Source of the DNA: Paragordius varius
Taxonomy: Eukaryota; Nematomorpha
Assembly: GCA_964247055.1 (NCBI GenBank)
Contig: OZ176059.1
Coordinates: 2,976,001-3,040,000 of the forward strand
DNA: 64,000 nt
Direction: 5' to 3'
A program made the translations under genes and the position numbers. Within the stretch, counting starts at the first letter, position 1. Every line of letters starts with the position of its first letter. Below, piece by piece: positions 10,954 through 26,800 of the stretch. The notes under the pieces are model-generated. The model searched no databases. It worked only from the letters and a program-made list of their open reading frames with translations, and was not told the DNA's origin.

Positions 10954-13900
10954 TTAAAATGTGTTAAATGCTTCCAAAGCCATTAACCGTGTATAGTTGA
11001 GCCATTCAAATGCCCATTTTTGATTCAAGGATAGTATTGAGCAATCTTGTAAGGTGACAGATTTTAACAATGGATTAAGGTCTAGGCACATGCGAAAACC
11101 ATGATGTTGTATCATATTGTGTTCCTTGTTATAAAATATTAGCTCATTGAGAGAATATATAATTTTATGGGATGCGCGTAAAAGTGTTATATACAGTATG
11201 CATTTTAATAGTTGCTTATATCACACTATAGTTGGTCAATTTGCTACACAGTATTGTATGAAAAAAAAAAACAAATTAATTAGCAAATTTTTCTTTTCTT
11301 ACATTACGTTGTTTATTTTATTCAATATTTAGTTGTTTTTTCCATATACTACTGTGACGCAAATTGCCAAACTATAGTGTGTAATAAGAGCAACCAAAAA
11401 ACAAGATTTGAATAAATGTTAAAAAATATTTGTCTTTTAGTTAATACGTCTTTTGTCTTTACAAATTTCGTTTACTACACAACCAAAAATTATAACCTAA
11501 AAAAATTATGTAAACAGAGTTTACAGCATATACACATGTGATTAGTAACAAAATTAATTACTATTTAGGAACTCAAATATACTAAATGTATGTAATTAAA
11601 ATTTGGTTATAATCGTTAAAGCGTGGTAGAGTGGTTAAGGCATGTAGCTTTTACAATATGCGAGTGGACTATGTTAAAGTTTAATTACCAAAATTGCAAA
11701 ATCTCATCCCTGGCTATACCAGCAAACGTTAAAAACTTAATGTTTCCTTATTTTAAATAAGATAGAGCTTTTATTTTTGATTAAAATAAGAATTTTGTAA
11801 ATTTGGCGATAATTTTATAAAGACTAAAACCACGGTTACTGATTTATTTTAAATGTTATTAAATTAAAAATTATCCATATTTTATATGCTCATTTTCTTA
11901 GCGTATCAAAAAAATATAGCATCAGGCATTTAAGGTAATTCCAAAATTAGATAAAAATTTATATATTACTTTCTGAAAATAAAATTATTATATATATATA
12001 TATATATATATATAATGAACCATCATGGTGTTTTTGGTTTAACTTAGGAGTATTTAAGAAACTTAGTTCCACTTTTTTTTTGTTAAAATGGCTAAAATAT
12101 ATTAAATTAATTTTATTTCGAAATTAATAGGGAGTTTATGTAAAATTTTTATCTCTATAAATGTGGGTATAAATTTCAGATTTTTGGATTCCTCAAAGCG
12201 GCTGTGTTCTCAAACTAAACGTAAAGATACTGACATTCTGGACAATTTATTATTGTGTACGACATCAAAAAATTATGTTAAAAGTTTACTTGATTAAAAT
12301 GTAATTTTAAAGATGATTTTGTCAAACCAATAAGCTGTTTTGGAGCATGAATGAAAAGGTATAAAACATTTTATATGATAACTTTTTCAAGTAATTCTAT
12401 GTTACTGCACATTTCTAACACTTCTAATTTCAACTTCGTACGTCTATACTATGTTTTTCAGACAAAAACTAATTAAATTTAATAACAAAATTAAATCTGA
12501 GATACTTGAAATGTTAAGCTATATTGAACTATAATGTAAAATGATCATGGTTTAAATTAATATATCAACATTTCGCTAAAATTATTAATTTACCCTAATA
12601 ATTAAATACTTATTTTTGGGCTAATTAACGCATTGATATGAATGTAAAATAGTTAATTTTATTTGGATTGTTATTATTTTAAACAAATTTTATTTTTTTA
12701 AAAATATAAAAATAGATAAATAATTATTTATTATAAAAAAATATTTTTTAGGGTATATTTGAAAAGTTTAAAGGAGAATTTGCAATTTTCTTCGGAATGT
12801 TCAAGAATCGATGTGTAAATAGAAAACTTATTGGATTTAATTGAAAAAACATAAAAATTTGCGAATGCGCCTATATAAAATAACAGTTTTTTATATACTA
12901 GAGTCATCTTGATATTTTCTTAATTTATAAAAATAAAACTCCTGTTTTTATTTAACTAACAACCAGCTTATGCACAAATCTAACCCTAATATTTTAGCAC
13001 TTTTTAATTGGAAAAATTTGATAAAATTAGGAATAACTACTTTAATAGAATTCAAACATTATTTCCACCATGATCATCCAATTAAACCAATTATTAATGA
13101 AATATTTTTTTGGTTTTTACATTTTTTCAGTTTTTTTAGATGAGTGCTTCCGGTTTTCAAAACAAACATGTATGTAGTAGATAAACTATTGTCATTTAAA
13201 ACGTAGAAATTATCATAACAAGTGTTTAACCCGTGATAGACACCAAAAATTTAGACGGGCCAGATTTAATGATTTTTGTCTTAAACGCCACATATAATAG
13301 ACAAGCATTTGATAGCCTCATATGCAGGCACTTATAAGCTTATTCAGTATACACCAGAATTTTTTGCGAATTATGCGCAATTATCATGATAATAACATCT
13401 ACCAAATTAACATATTTTATTATTAACCAATATTTGTAACGAATCTGGTTATCATAACATGTAAGTCTAACGTCGTGCCCCCAAATATTTAAACATATAG
13501 TATTTTAATATATACGCCTCGATAGATGTGTATTTGGGATATCTTGCCAGAACTCTCATATATATATATATATATATTACAGTTTAGAGTCTCTTTTTTC
13601 CTTTTTTATTAAAGGGCTCATAGATTTTCATTAAATATTTCTAATAGAATCATTGTGATCGATAAAAATCTTTACCAAGATGCGTATTATCAAAATTGAT
13701 GAATATAGTTCAGAGAGAGACGCAGAAAACATGTTAAATTCTATTTAATAATGTATTATCGATTCAAACGAAAATACGGAAAAACAAAAAATGTCGATAA
13801 AAATTTCAGAATGAATATTTATAAGTATTCAAAAAAATTTAATTCAGGGGCATTAAAAAAGCACTTTTTCGGCCGCATACGACCGTGAGCCGCGGTTTGA

Positions 13901-16900
13901 GTATTACTAGTTTAAATCTTCAATTTGGCGTCTTAAGATTAACCCTATATTGATATTAAAAAACTATTAAAAAGGTCATCCAATATATGCCTTTATCAAA
14001 TAAAAAATATTATAAAAAATCCAAAATATATAATTGTGTGAAAAACTTTCCATATCAAACTAGTTGGACAATATTTTATTTTATTTAAGTTATCTTCATA
14101 ATAAATCTTTTCTAAAATTAATAACGACAGAAAAATGGTTAAATTCGCATTAATAAATTTAACTAATGCATTTATGTCGTATTATCAAAATTTTTAACCC
14201 TTAAAAGTTTATACATAAAATTAGTAATATCAAGCCATTTTGGACGTTTTTTTGCCTTTGGGTGTATCCATGTGATAAAAGTCCATATTTTGGAGATGAT
14301 TTCATTTTCCTAATTTATGAAATAAAATATTTTATATTAAAGAGGCCTAGGGTCGTCAACTACTCTCCAATTCGACTTAAAAGACATGTAGTAATTTATA
14401 TACGTGTTAATATTATACAATGAGTCCCACGGGGTCCCAAAACAAGTTTTTTTTATATGGCAAAAAATGGTACTTAAAAAACTAAATAATGGAAATCTTA
14501 TTACTAAAAAATATTCACCCTTTTCTGGAAATTTTCTAAAAATATATTATTTAAAATTTTTGGAAAATACCTTGCAAAAAATATGGGAAAATAATCTAAA
14601 ATATATGCAAAAAATTCATAAACGATTCCCTGCATGGATGATGCTAGGTACATACTTTCCAACCTAATTTTACTCTTACAGTAAATGATTAAAATTATAC
14701 AGACAAAACGTAAAAATATAAAGACAAATATTATAACCATACTTTTTAAAAACTTAATTTTTCCCATATAAATTGTTTGATTACGATTGTAAAATATGTA
14801 ATTGATTGTGTTACCGACATACATCTCTATTTCATATTTTATTAGGATAAACAATGATTTATATTAAAAAAATTAAGATTGAAAAAGTAGGGTTGTCTTT
14901 TAGAAAAAAAATTGTCTTTATATTTTTACTTGTCCGTATAATATCAATTTTTACTGTAAATCAATGGCCTGCAATGATTGGTAACACCTACCTAATCAGT
15001 TATTCTATTACAAATTATCACACAGGCATTATAAAATACATTAAATCTATTTATATATCTATATTATATAATTATTTAAATCAAAAGTAATACAAAATCA
15101 TTTCCTAAAAATTTTGCATAAGTATATTATAAGTGTTTTACTGCTGTAATCAATCACATATGTCTTTTTTTTAAAATATTATAAGAGTAGTTAGGGCATA
15201 TGATAAAAATAAAAAGTAATCAATTTTTTAACCAAAATTATATATTTGTATGAAATTTTTTTACTCAATAAAATATATATTATATATAAAATAACCATAT
15301 GCATATGTCAAAATTCAACAATAAAATACAATAAAAGGTAGGAATATAATTTTAACAATATCAATGTGTTAAACGTTTGTTCCCTCGAAAGAAAAAAATG
15401 GTTAAATGTCATCACAACATATAAATATTTTGGAATTATCTCATAGCAAATAAAAGTTACCCAAAAAGCTAAAATTTTAATTCTGGCTTCCATAAACTAT
15501 GACACTATTTTATATATTTTTTTTGATATATTATATTACATTAGATAACCCTAGTTATTAATTTTGTGGTATTTGCACCAAATTTTATATAGATATAATA
15601 CCACATAAAATTGTATAAAAAATGGGATTTTGGAGTGATAAAAAAAGGAAATGATCAATAAAAGTTATAGATATATCTGTTCTTTTTGTGCAAGAAAAAT
15701 GAAATTATAATTGTGTATGTATGTATGTATATGCAGTTATCCTTTTTTAAGGGATATTGCAAATTTAATAATATAATATATTAGAGACATGCATTTCTTT
15801 AAGGTATAGAGCTATAAAAAAATTTCTTGGTTCCCCTCCTTGACCCTCCTTTAACAATATCTCCAAAAAAGCAACCACCAAGTTTGGTTCGGGGCTCGTT
15901 AAGTTAGAAAGAAGGCGTATAACTATTAAGGTGGTAAATTGCTTATGATAGTTTGATTGTAGAAGGCAAATGACCATTGCTGTGTATTACTAGCCATGTT
16001 ACACGTATCAACGAAAACGAATCGTTTTTCCGGATCAAAATCTAGGCACATTTGTGTCGTGTGATGATATATACGGTTTTTGTCCTAACACATATATGGA
16101 TATGTAATGAAATATAAAAAACATACTACTTATTTATGATAGTATAGCAAAAATTGAATACACATGTTAGTATATATTGGTCTCCGTTGAAAGGAGTGTT
16201 TTTGACTCTTAATTTATTTTCACAGACCTGAGAAGCAGTTTGACCAGCAAATTGCTTTGTGCAAAAATTTTTAAAGTTCTATAATTCATTTGCTCATTAG
16301 ATACTTTTGTACTGATACATTTTCCTATTATATTTTTATAATTTGTTTCATTTATTATGCTATACTATATTATTTTCACTATACATTTGGCAATTTATAT
16401 TATATTGTTTGATTAATAATTGTTAAATTTTGGTTGTATTTTTATTATAATAATTTTGTAAACAAATCGTTTTCAAATGTCAGGAATCGAAAATGGAACC
16501 GGTTCCAAGTGTAAAGAACCGATTCCGGACCGCTAAATTTTTAAGAATCCAACGCGGTTCCGGCTCCATTGGTTCCACTTTTTTTAAACCGGTTACAAGC
16601 CCTGATATATATAAATCGCAAACAGAAACATTTGATAGCAATTAGTCCTCGAATGATAAATATATTATATATATATATATATCAGTCGACTAAATATATC
16701 TATCTATTTTCCTATTTAAACTTCTAATAACACATCCCGCTTTAGTGATCAAGACCGCCCCTAATAGGTATTCATTACACCATGGAAAGAGAGAGACTAT
16801 AAAACAAAAATTCATAAAATAAAACGCATTATTACACTTACAGCCAGCCAACATAATGATGGAAAAAATGTGTAAAACATACCGGCATATATCGCCACCA

Positions 16901-17816
16901 TTGATTCCCTTTCATACCGTGACACGGGTACATGGATACTCGTGTTTTGGGGGCAGAATAGGGCACATCTAAACACTTTTCTTTGCCATCAACCTTAATA
17001 TCACGTTTCCATCGCCATATAAACACCTTTAGGTGGGGACGGGGTATATAGATAGGAATATTGTATCATTAAAATATATATTTTTGAAATTAGGGAGCTA
17101 ATACAGGGGTGAACAACACAAATGGCTTCACGCGTTGCATTTTTTGACAATATCAAAAATAAAATTAGATTTAAACATGGAAAAAAATATATAATTACCA
17201 ACTATTTCATTAATTTTTGTTAGTTTGTTGGAAACAGGAAAGAATTACACAGAAAATTTATTTAGGAAATAGCAATTTTCCTAAGATATTGAAACATATT
17301 TTTCAAAATAAGGAAATTAATTTATTTAGTTTTCCAAAATTTTCGCGCCCAAAATATCTCGAGTGCCGCATGCGACCCGTAAACCGCGTATTGAACACCC
17401 CTGATCTGAATAATAATTTGTTAAAACTTAATATTAAGATTTTACCCATAAAATCATACCATTTTTACATATAAAGGCAAAACTTTTAAACGAAAAAATG
17501 TTGCGTTTTTAAACGCAACTTACTATATTATACTTATTAAATATTATATGTAAATTTTGCACCTTTAAAATCAAACAGTTTTTTTGCCAAAAAATATATT
17601 ATATTGGGCCATGCAGTGTATAGCGCAAAAAAAGATATGAAAAAGCTAAATTAAAGCAGATAATGTGACATGCAAAATAGTCACAAGAAGAAAAGTATAA
17701 TGGCATGCATATATAGTATAGTGTTGGATATTTCGTGTTTTTAATATATATAGTAGGGTTAACCTATGTATGAATAAATAATATATGTAAATAATATAAA
17801 GTGATCATATAAGAAG

Positions 17817-17847
<31 letters not shown>

Positions 17848-20800
17848 GTATAACTATACCATAAGGTTAAACATTTACCATGTTATGTTAACCTAATCAC
17901 ATTATGTATGCTGCAAACTCCCACCTGCATATTACGTAATATTATAGCTTTCAAAGCTATTTTGTTCATTAACTTTAACCCTAACCCTAAATGTCAACAA
18001 GTGTAGTGTACGTTATATAAGTTAACGCGCAATTTTTATTCGACCCATTATAATTAAAAACGATTAAACTTTATCCTTTTCTCTCATATATTACAATAAA
18101 TTCTAATTTTTGGTGAATTTCAGGAAAAATTAGCGCAATTTCCCACAATTTTTTGTTTTTGAGTTAAGGTTTTTTTGTTTAGAATTTTTACCGGTAAAAA
18201 ATTCCAACATTGATTCCCCAAACTACCATGGCAATTGCGTATCGCTACGCTGGGGAACGTAGATTCACTGGCATCTAAACATTTATGGCTACCACCCATA
18301 AAGATTTCCCTCTTAAAGCTCCAAATGAAAAACTGTGTAGTAAATGTGTGTCAATTTTTACGCATTAATATATACATACATAGAAAAATAATTACAGTAG
18401 TGTATAGAATATACAAATATGTGTCCATAAAAGAATAAAAAAATGTTTTTTTTTTAAAAAAAACAATAAGCCTAGTTGTAAATACACATATCTATAATAT
18501 CTCCTTGTTTTTTTTTAAAAAAAAACATTTTTTTATTCTTTTATGGACTAATCTTGTTTTACTCCATACGCTACTGTAATTCATATGGCTATGAAATATA
18601 CGAAAATGTGTTTAGTCACCACATAAAACAAATGTTAGTAATTTGACAAATGAACGGGGTGAGAGTTAAAAACCTTGAATCATCAATTACACCGGGTAAC
18701 AACATGCATATACAATTAAAAAAGATAAAATTTAACAATATGTATATATATATATTCTTTAATTAACGAGAAATATAACCAATTAGTTACTTTACAAATT
18801 GTTAGGATTAAAGCGGATAAGAAAGTTTTATAGATACATGCACCATCATTAAGAATATGCATTGCTAGCTATTAAATATAGCCAGATAGCATATAAAGCA
18901 TTATTCTTATTGGCTGTCAGGAAAAAGAGAAATAACTATAGGTAATAATATATCTTTCCTTACTTCATATATACCATTTGCAATTCAATTTCACCCTTTA
19001 ACAATTCGCACTCACCCTCAAAATAAATTATGTGTTTTCGAACTAATATTCATCATTTAAAGGAAATAAATTCTTATGGCATAGTTTATTACTTTTTCAG
19101 TATTATATTAATTTTAATTTCATTTTGAAAAAATATAGGTAATTTTCAATCATAAAAAATCCATAATTTAATTTAGGGTAAATTATTGTTTAAGGGGTGA
19201 ATTTAAATTGTTTAAGGGTGAATGAATTGTAAATGGTTTATTAATGAAAAACTAGCAATGTATACTTACTCATACTGTAACACACGCAAAAAAAGTTTTA
19301 AGGGCCCAAATATAATATGTTTTAATTATTCAATATAAATTATGGCACAAAAAAACCGTTCGATTTTGATGGTGACCACTACTAAAACTAAAAAAAGGTA
19401 ATAAATAACAAATAATTAGCCTGCTATATATATATAATAATAATTTAATTTGTTATAAATAGTTTAGTACTATATGCATATATAATCCATACCTGATCCC
19501 CTTCAAGGGAGGGATCATCCTTAACACATTTATTCACAATCAAATTTTCTTTGGAATCGACCTCCAAACATAAGTCATTGTGGATAGATCGGACCTATAA
19601 TTGATATGTTAATTATTATTACTGAAATTTATTGTAAAGTTATTGAGAGTTTGAAATTATTAAAATTTTTTAAAACTATTTCGAAGCAATAGAAACGGCA
19701 CCTTTTTATAGTATTTTGAAGGCAGTAGAGGGGTTAAAAAATTGATCATTTGGAAATATTTTTCTTTTTTTCCCACAAATTTTAACCCATTATTATTAAT
19801 GTCTTATTTAAAAATAAATTTTGTTACTGTTCATTAAAAAGTTTATACTTTTTTGGTTACTTACTTACATGTAGCAAAATAACTGGGCTCTCTCTCTGTA
19901 AGTGAAATTGAACCGAACTTATTCACAAACTGTTATTAAAAGTAACACCAATTTACCCCTTTTATATTGATGCATATTAACTAAGAATAATAATGAACAC
20001 AATTAAATTTTATTACAACTACATCCTTATTTAGATATTCACGAATATAAAATACAGAGAAAAGTTAAATATAAATGCAAATAATTTTGTATAGCGGTAA
20101 CACAAGGAAAAAACAAATGTTATAGGATGTAGTTATAATCGCTTCTACAATATAGAAAAATAAAATTTCAGCACAATTAGAACCGAAACTCTTTTAGTTT
20201 AAGGTGGTCTATGTTGCCCAATATTCCATTTCATATTTTATAAAAACAGTTTTTTACAACCCCCCCCCCCCCAAAAAAAAAATAGCTAAAAAATTATCAA
20301 CACATAGACACAAAATGTTATTGCATGTGTCATTTTGTGAAAGTCATAATAATAATAATAATATTAATATACTTTACAATTTTAATTAATGCCATATTGG
20401 TATTAAATATGGGATACAATACACAATCATATTATTGCAAAAAAGCTAATGGGTTTTTACACTTTTGGTTTTTTTCTTAATTTCTGGTCTGGTAAAGTTT
20501 AACAAAAACCCAATCATGCCAATGAAATCAATTAACCATAATTAGCAAATAAACGATTTGCTATAAATTAACCGATATAATGATACAATTATAATTTTAA
20601 TTCGAAAACTACTCTCCCCGTTAATTCATATTAACAAACGTTTATTCAACAATAAAAATCATTTTTCTCAAATAAAGGACCAAAATACATCTCTATTGGT
20701 ATAATCATAAGGTTTAATTATGGAATGCCAATTAATTTACCATATATATCAGTAAAGAGGTATTAACCAAAAAAACATTTTATTTTACAACGATGATACA

Positions 20801-23746
20801 ATACATTAATACGTTTTCGCCAAAAACTACTATTTAATTACGTAGTAGCGAACCTTTAACCTATCAATAAACCCATTTTTATTAGGATTTGTTTTTCGTT
20901 TACTTTTGTTTTAGCACACTCGGGGGGGGGGGGTTCAATAATGGAATATACAATACCCAATCATTTTGGCAATCGATATAGCATTTATAGTAAGAAAAAG
21001 ATTCACTCATATATTAATTTACCGATATAATGTTATCAGATACAAGGTTTTAGTCGAAAAAAAAACTGTAATTACTTCAACAACCATTATCTATTAACCA
21101 AGGCATTTCGTTTCATTTAGATTTTTAAATAATGAAAAAGGGTAAAAATGAGGGATAAAATACCTCTCCGTTAGCATAATCGGGAGGTTCAATCATGGGA
21201 TATTTGAGGGGAAGATCGAATGAAATGTTATGCATGAACCAAGAAAAGTTTTTACAATGCAAGCGTTCACGCAATGCCTTTTGTTCCGTTAAATCTCCTG
21301 GGTCTAAGTCACGATATTGGGGTCTAATATATATATATATATATATATGCATATATAAAAGAGTAGAAATTTATTAATATATATGTACCATTTACAGTTC
21401 AAATTCACCCTCAAACAATTAAACACCCTTGAACAATTTAAATTCACCGTAAAAATAAATTATGCGTTTTCGAACTAATATAAGTCATTATTAATATGAA
21501 ACACTATCTTTATGGCATTACTTTATTATTTTTTAGTATTATTTTAATTTAACAAAATTTTATTTTTAGGTAAATTTTAATTTTAAAAATCATAATTTGT
21601 TTGAGGGTAATTTGAGTTGTTCAAGGGTAAATTCAGATTGTTTAAGGTGAATTTAATTGGTTTTATGTCAAATTTTTGATATCTAAGTATTTATAAAGTC
21701 ATAAAAAATTATAAATTAGAATAATAAAAATATTAACCAATATTATAGATAAAGGTTTTTTGGTATATATATAAAATTTTATGTCATGTTTTTAACTTAT
21801 CGTTTAGGGTTGTGCAATTAAAGAATTAGAATTTAGTAGTTAAGTCAAATAGATAATATAAAAAAAATAGTTTTATCATATTAATTGAAAAAATTTAATC
21901 AAAAAGATAAAAATAATTTATAAAAAAAACAAAATAAATTATGTTAGTTGTATATTTTTAAAAGAATATTACCTTCGCATATAAATGTATTCCTTATATT
22001 CATCCATCCAAACTTCTGCAACTCGTTTATAATTCTATAATATAATAATAAGTATATAATAGAACAAAGATTTATTATATACCGTTTAGAATTCAAATTT
22101 ACCTTTAAACAATTTAAATTCACCCTTGAACAATTCAAATTCCCCCTAGAATAATTCATAATCACCCTAAAATAAATTATATGTTATTTAAGATAATTTC
22201 CTAAATTTTTATATATTCTTAAAAAATAAAATTTTGTTTTGAATTGAATAATACTGAAAAACTAATAGACTATGCCATAAAGATATATTTTATATTAATA
22301 ATGAGTTATATTAGTTCGAAACATTATATATTTTTAGGTGAATTTGAAATGTAAATGGTTATATTAATTATTTTCCCAAAAACATCAATTGAGTAATATA
22401 GAAAAAAATGGTTTTACTTATCTAATGCTAATCAAATATATACATACTATCTAGTAGGAATGACAAATTAAAATATAAAATAAAATTTTTAGGTAGTTAT
22501 ATTAATTTATTATTTAATGATACACAACCAATATGAATGATTTTCAAGAATAAAAAATGTATGTACACACTATATGTAAGAATTTGTCTACACAAAAGGT
22601 GGTTTACTGTATTGTTTTAGTTAGTTAAAACATAAATTATAATGTTAAACCTATAAAATTGTCTCTATATATATAAAGTTTAGTCTTTTTTCATTTTTTA
22701 TCAAAGGGTAAGGACTTAAATTAATTGTATTCAGACTTGTGAAGGCGTTAAAACAATCGCCTGTTTGCCCAGGGCTAATTGACAGTGATGATAGAAAAAT
22801 CGCATAGATTCGGGGTTCAAACTCTGGCACGTAGTTTACTATAAGAGAATAAAACTTTAAAATATAGCATTTACACCTCAAATTTACTCTTGACGACTAC
22901 GCAAATCCCCCCTTAAACATTTCAAAATCACCGTATAAAATAAATTTCGTGTTTTTTGGAAATTCAAAAACACGCCTATATTTATGTAGTTTATAATCAG
23001 TATTAATTAAACAAATATGTTATGATAAACTATGCCATAAAGATTTGAGTAAAATTAGCACCCCAATACACATGTTTAATTTTTTAGTCCAAAATGAATT
23101 TGAAATGTTCAAGGGTCGTGTATTTAAGTTGCAAATGGTATTAGTTTAGTTATATTACAATGGTAATTAACGGATTGGTTATGTTTTGTAATAATAGTTG
23201 TTAAAATCCGTAATATAACGATAAAAAATAATTAAATAGAATTAAATGAAATTATAAATAGAAATTATAAACGATATGTGAAACCCTTTGTCAATAGTAA
23301 TCGCAGACTAGTTTCGTGCTTGTTAGCACTCATCAGTACGACAAACTATTTGACTACTTGGGATTTAACATATCGATTTCGTAAAGATATATATATATAT
23401 ATATAATTTCTATTTATTATTTCATTTAATTCTATTTAATTATCCTTTATCGTTCGTTATATTACGAATTTTAACAACTGTTATTAGTTATATTACCTTG
23501 CCAACAAAATCACCAATTTGTGGGTTAGGAAAAGGGGCATACTTTCTATAAATATGACCGACACGGGAACATGGTGCATCTACCATTGAGCCCCCACATT
23601 GCCAAATCTAACATTTATCATTCATTGTAACATGAAAAAAAAGTCATAAAAATATTATATATATCTATACAGTAGCGTATGGAATTAAACAATATTAGTC
23701 CATAAAAAATAAGTTTATTTTAAAAAAACAGTGGGATATTATGGAC

Positions 23747-23803
<57 letters not shown>

Positions 23804-26800
23804 GGGTTGTTTTTGAAAAAAAAAACATTCTTTTATTATTTTATGGACTAATATTGTTTTATGCCAAACGCTACTGCATACATGTATATATGAAAAAAAA
23901 CATCTTTACGGTTAATTTTATAAAAAAATAATGTAATAAGTACAAACAATGATATCAGTCAGTATATGGTATTGGATTATTTATAAAATTTAATTTAAGG
24001 TTATATATTTTTTTAAGCGTTCATTATTTGCCTTCAACTCATGTCAAAATCCAAAAAAATGAATGAAAAAAAATTATATTCTTTTATAATTTCCAATTTA
24101 TAATGAAATTAACTTAAAATAATGTAAATAAATTCAATTTTTAGAATAAAGTTTTGACATTAGAGTAATGAATCAGTCAAAAAGGCTCAAGTAATTACGA
24201 TTAAAAAGTATATCACATGTATTGTGCAAATATTTAGTTTAGTTTACATATTATTGTTCACTAAACGAATCATCAAATGATGATATAATAATAAAAAAAA
24301 CCTTAAAAGATAATTCATATTGTTCCCCGCCCCAAATCATGAGACCAGTGTCATAACCGCCCAGTTCCCAAAAGTAATTTCGATCCATGGCAAATAACCC
24401 ACCAGCCATAACGGGACTCCTATATAGTAAATGAATTTTTTGTTTCATTTGGTGTGCAAAATGGGAATAATTAAAGGTGTTTGGCAAAAAATACATTCAA
24501 TCAATCTATCTATTATATAATTAATTGAATTAAATTATAGAGAAAGTATGGTTGTCTTTTTAAAAAGATATTTGTCTTTTACAGTAACCCCCTAAATAAT
24601 AATAAACTTAACATATAAGTAATATAAATTAGATAGCATATGTTAATCATCGTGAATTTTTTTAGATTATTTAATAAAGCCATACTTTTTGATTCAAATT
24701 GCTGAAAGTCGTAGTTGAGAAAATTTTCCTTATAATAAACCTCAGATAATAATTGAAAAATTATATTTAACCATTTTTTTATCGATTAAGCTTTTTTAAA
24801 TATCTGTAGCATTATATTAAATTTTTAATAAATTTTATATATATATTTTAAAAGGTCATATATTTTTAATAGGGGAAATTTTATAAAAAGAGCGAATAAT
24901 TCTGTCAATTAAATAAGATTGATCCTATTATAGATAATTTTTTGTGAGCATTTTCCCATTCCCATTATTATTAATGTTTATAATTTGCCAAAACATATAT
25001 AAACGACAATTGATAACATAAATCTATACAATATCAATATGATTTTTTTGTAAAACATATGTATGTTAAAAAAAATTTTTATTAATTAATTTCACAGTCA
25101 TGGTCGTAGAAATGCATTGATAACTAATCGAATTCAAAATCCACAAGACAATAGTAAGTGCAGGTAAAAATAAAATTATAAAAACAAAAGGTTAAATATT
25201 TTTTCTTGAAAAAAAACAGAAACCATACTTTGCTACATTATTAACCCATAGGATCGTTTTGGGTAGCGACATCGGAAAGCGCTGTAAATTCTCATTTAAT
25301 ATTATACATTTTTCTTTTAAGCAATTAGGTCAGGGGTGTCCAACATGAAAAGCTTGACGCGCCGCATTTTTAACTCAAAAAAATTTGACGTCCGACATTG
25401 GAAATATACAGTAAAAGTTTGTATTATACGGACAAAACGTAAAAGTAAGATGTTAATATGTAACACAATCAATTATGTAATTAACGATTGTAATTAAATA
25501 ATTTATATAGGAAAAATAAGAATTAAAAAAGTATGGTCGTCGTTTAGAAAAAAAATATTTGTCTTTATATTTTTACGTTTTGTCCGTATAAATTCAATTT
25601 TTACTGTATTTATGAGCATTTGACCTTTTAGATTTCAAGCTTAAGACTGTAAAATTCAAAAACAATATGTAACAATTTTTTATAGTTTTTGTCAATTGTA
25701 TAGACTCATTCAAAAAAAATGGTTAAGAAATATTAAATATGTTAACATTTTGTGACATATATTAATAATTTATGGATTTCCAAATTTTTGCAAACGGCAT
25801 ATAAAGCCTCAGGGCGTGTTAGATACCCCTGGTAATATTATTTAAATCCAAATTTCCAAAGGAAAAAATTGAAAAGTAAAAGGAAAATATATTTAGACAA
25901 TCACACTAAAAACTTGGATTTTTTCTCTACAAACTTTATGATTACAATTCGTAAGAAGAGCGGGGTGATTACCAACTTTCATATTCATGTGTCTTAGCAA
26001 CCCGCCTGAAAAAAATCATTGCTGTTTTTATACAATCAAAAAATATGTTTCTCATAAATTTTTACGGTACCTTAAATTTTTTCCCGTACATACTTTTCTG
26101 TATAGTTTTGGGGTTCGATCAGTTGGTTGTTGATGCATTTTTATAACCGTGATTGCGATCACTTCCAAAAATAATTAATGTTAAACTGTTTGGATAAATG
26201 TTTTTACCATGGGATAAAACGTGAAAAATGGTGTAATTAACGTATAAAGTTTCATTGTCGTTCGCACTTATTTAGGTGGCCAACATAATGAAAAAAAAAA
26301 CAAACGGGAAAAATTTTTTTTGCGATGGCCAGGCTGTCTTCTCTTGATATATAATACAAAAAAGTTTGCTTATCAAATTTTAACTTTAGTAAATTATTTT
26401 TTCCCCGTCCACCCTTAAAAAAATTAAAAGGCCCTTTTTTAAAATTAGACCCCCAGTTCGAGCTTATTCCTTGTAAAAAACAGATTTTTAAGAAAAATTG
26501 AAAACAGAAAACTCAAACTTGAAAGGATCAGCAGGGTGTGCCAAGTCCTCAGGGAGTAGGGGAAGGCGTTTATAATAAAGTTCCCAATCAAAGGCTCCAC
26601 GGGCCCCCTCATCCTGTGCTCGGTATTCAAAATTCTCATAATCTATAACGTCTATGAAGGGACACACCACTGTCCGATAATTTTCGGCAATCGGTTCTAA
26701 ACAACAATGTAACATTGCAATATAAATAAAATATGTAGGTATGAAATATAAAATTTTTAAATGTTTTATCTTTTTTTTTATAAGAAAATTGTTTTGATCT

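Noticed and set aside
14404-15090. Three overlapping open frames
   Set aside because: They lie over family G and E elements and consist mostly of Ile/Lys/Phe/Asn/Tyr from AT-rich sequence.
17975-17993. Telomere-like 'taaccctaaccctaa'
   Set aside because: Only about two and a half units of the TTAGGG repeat; too short to call an interstitial telomere.
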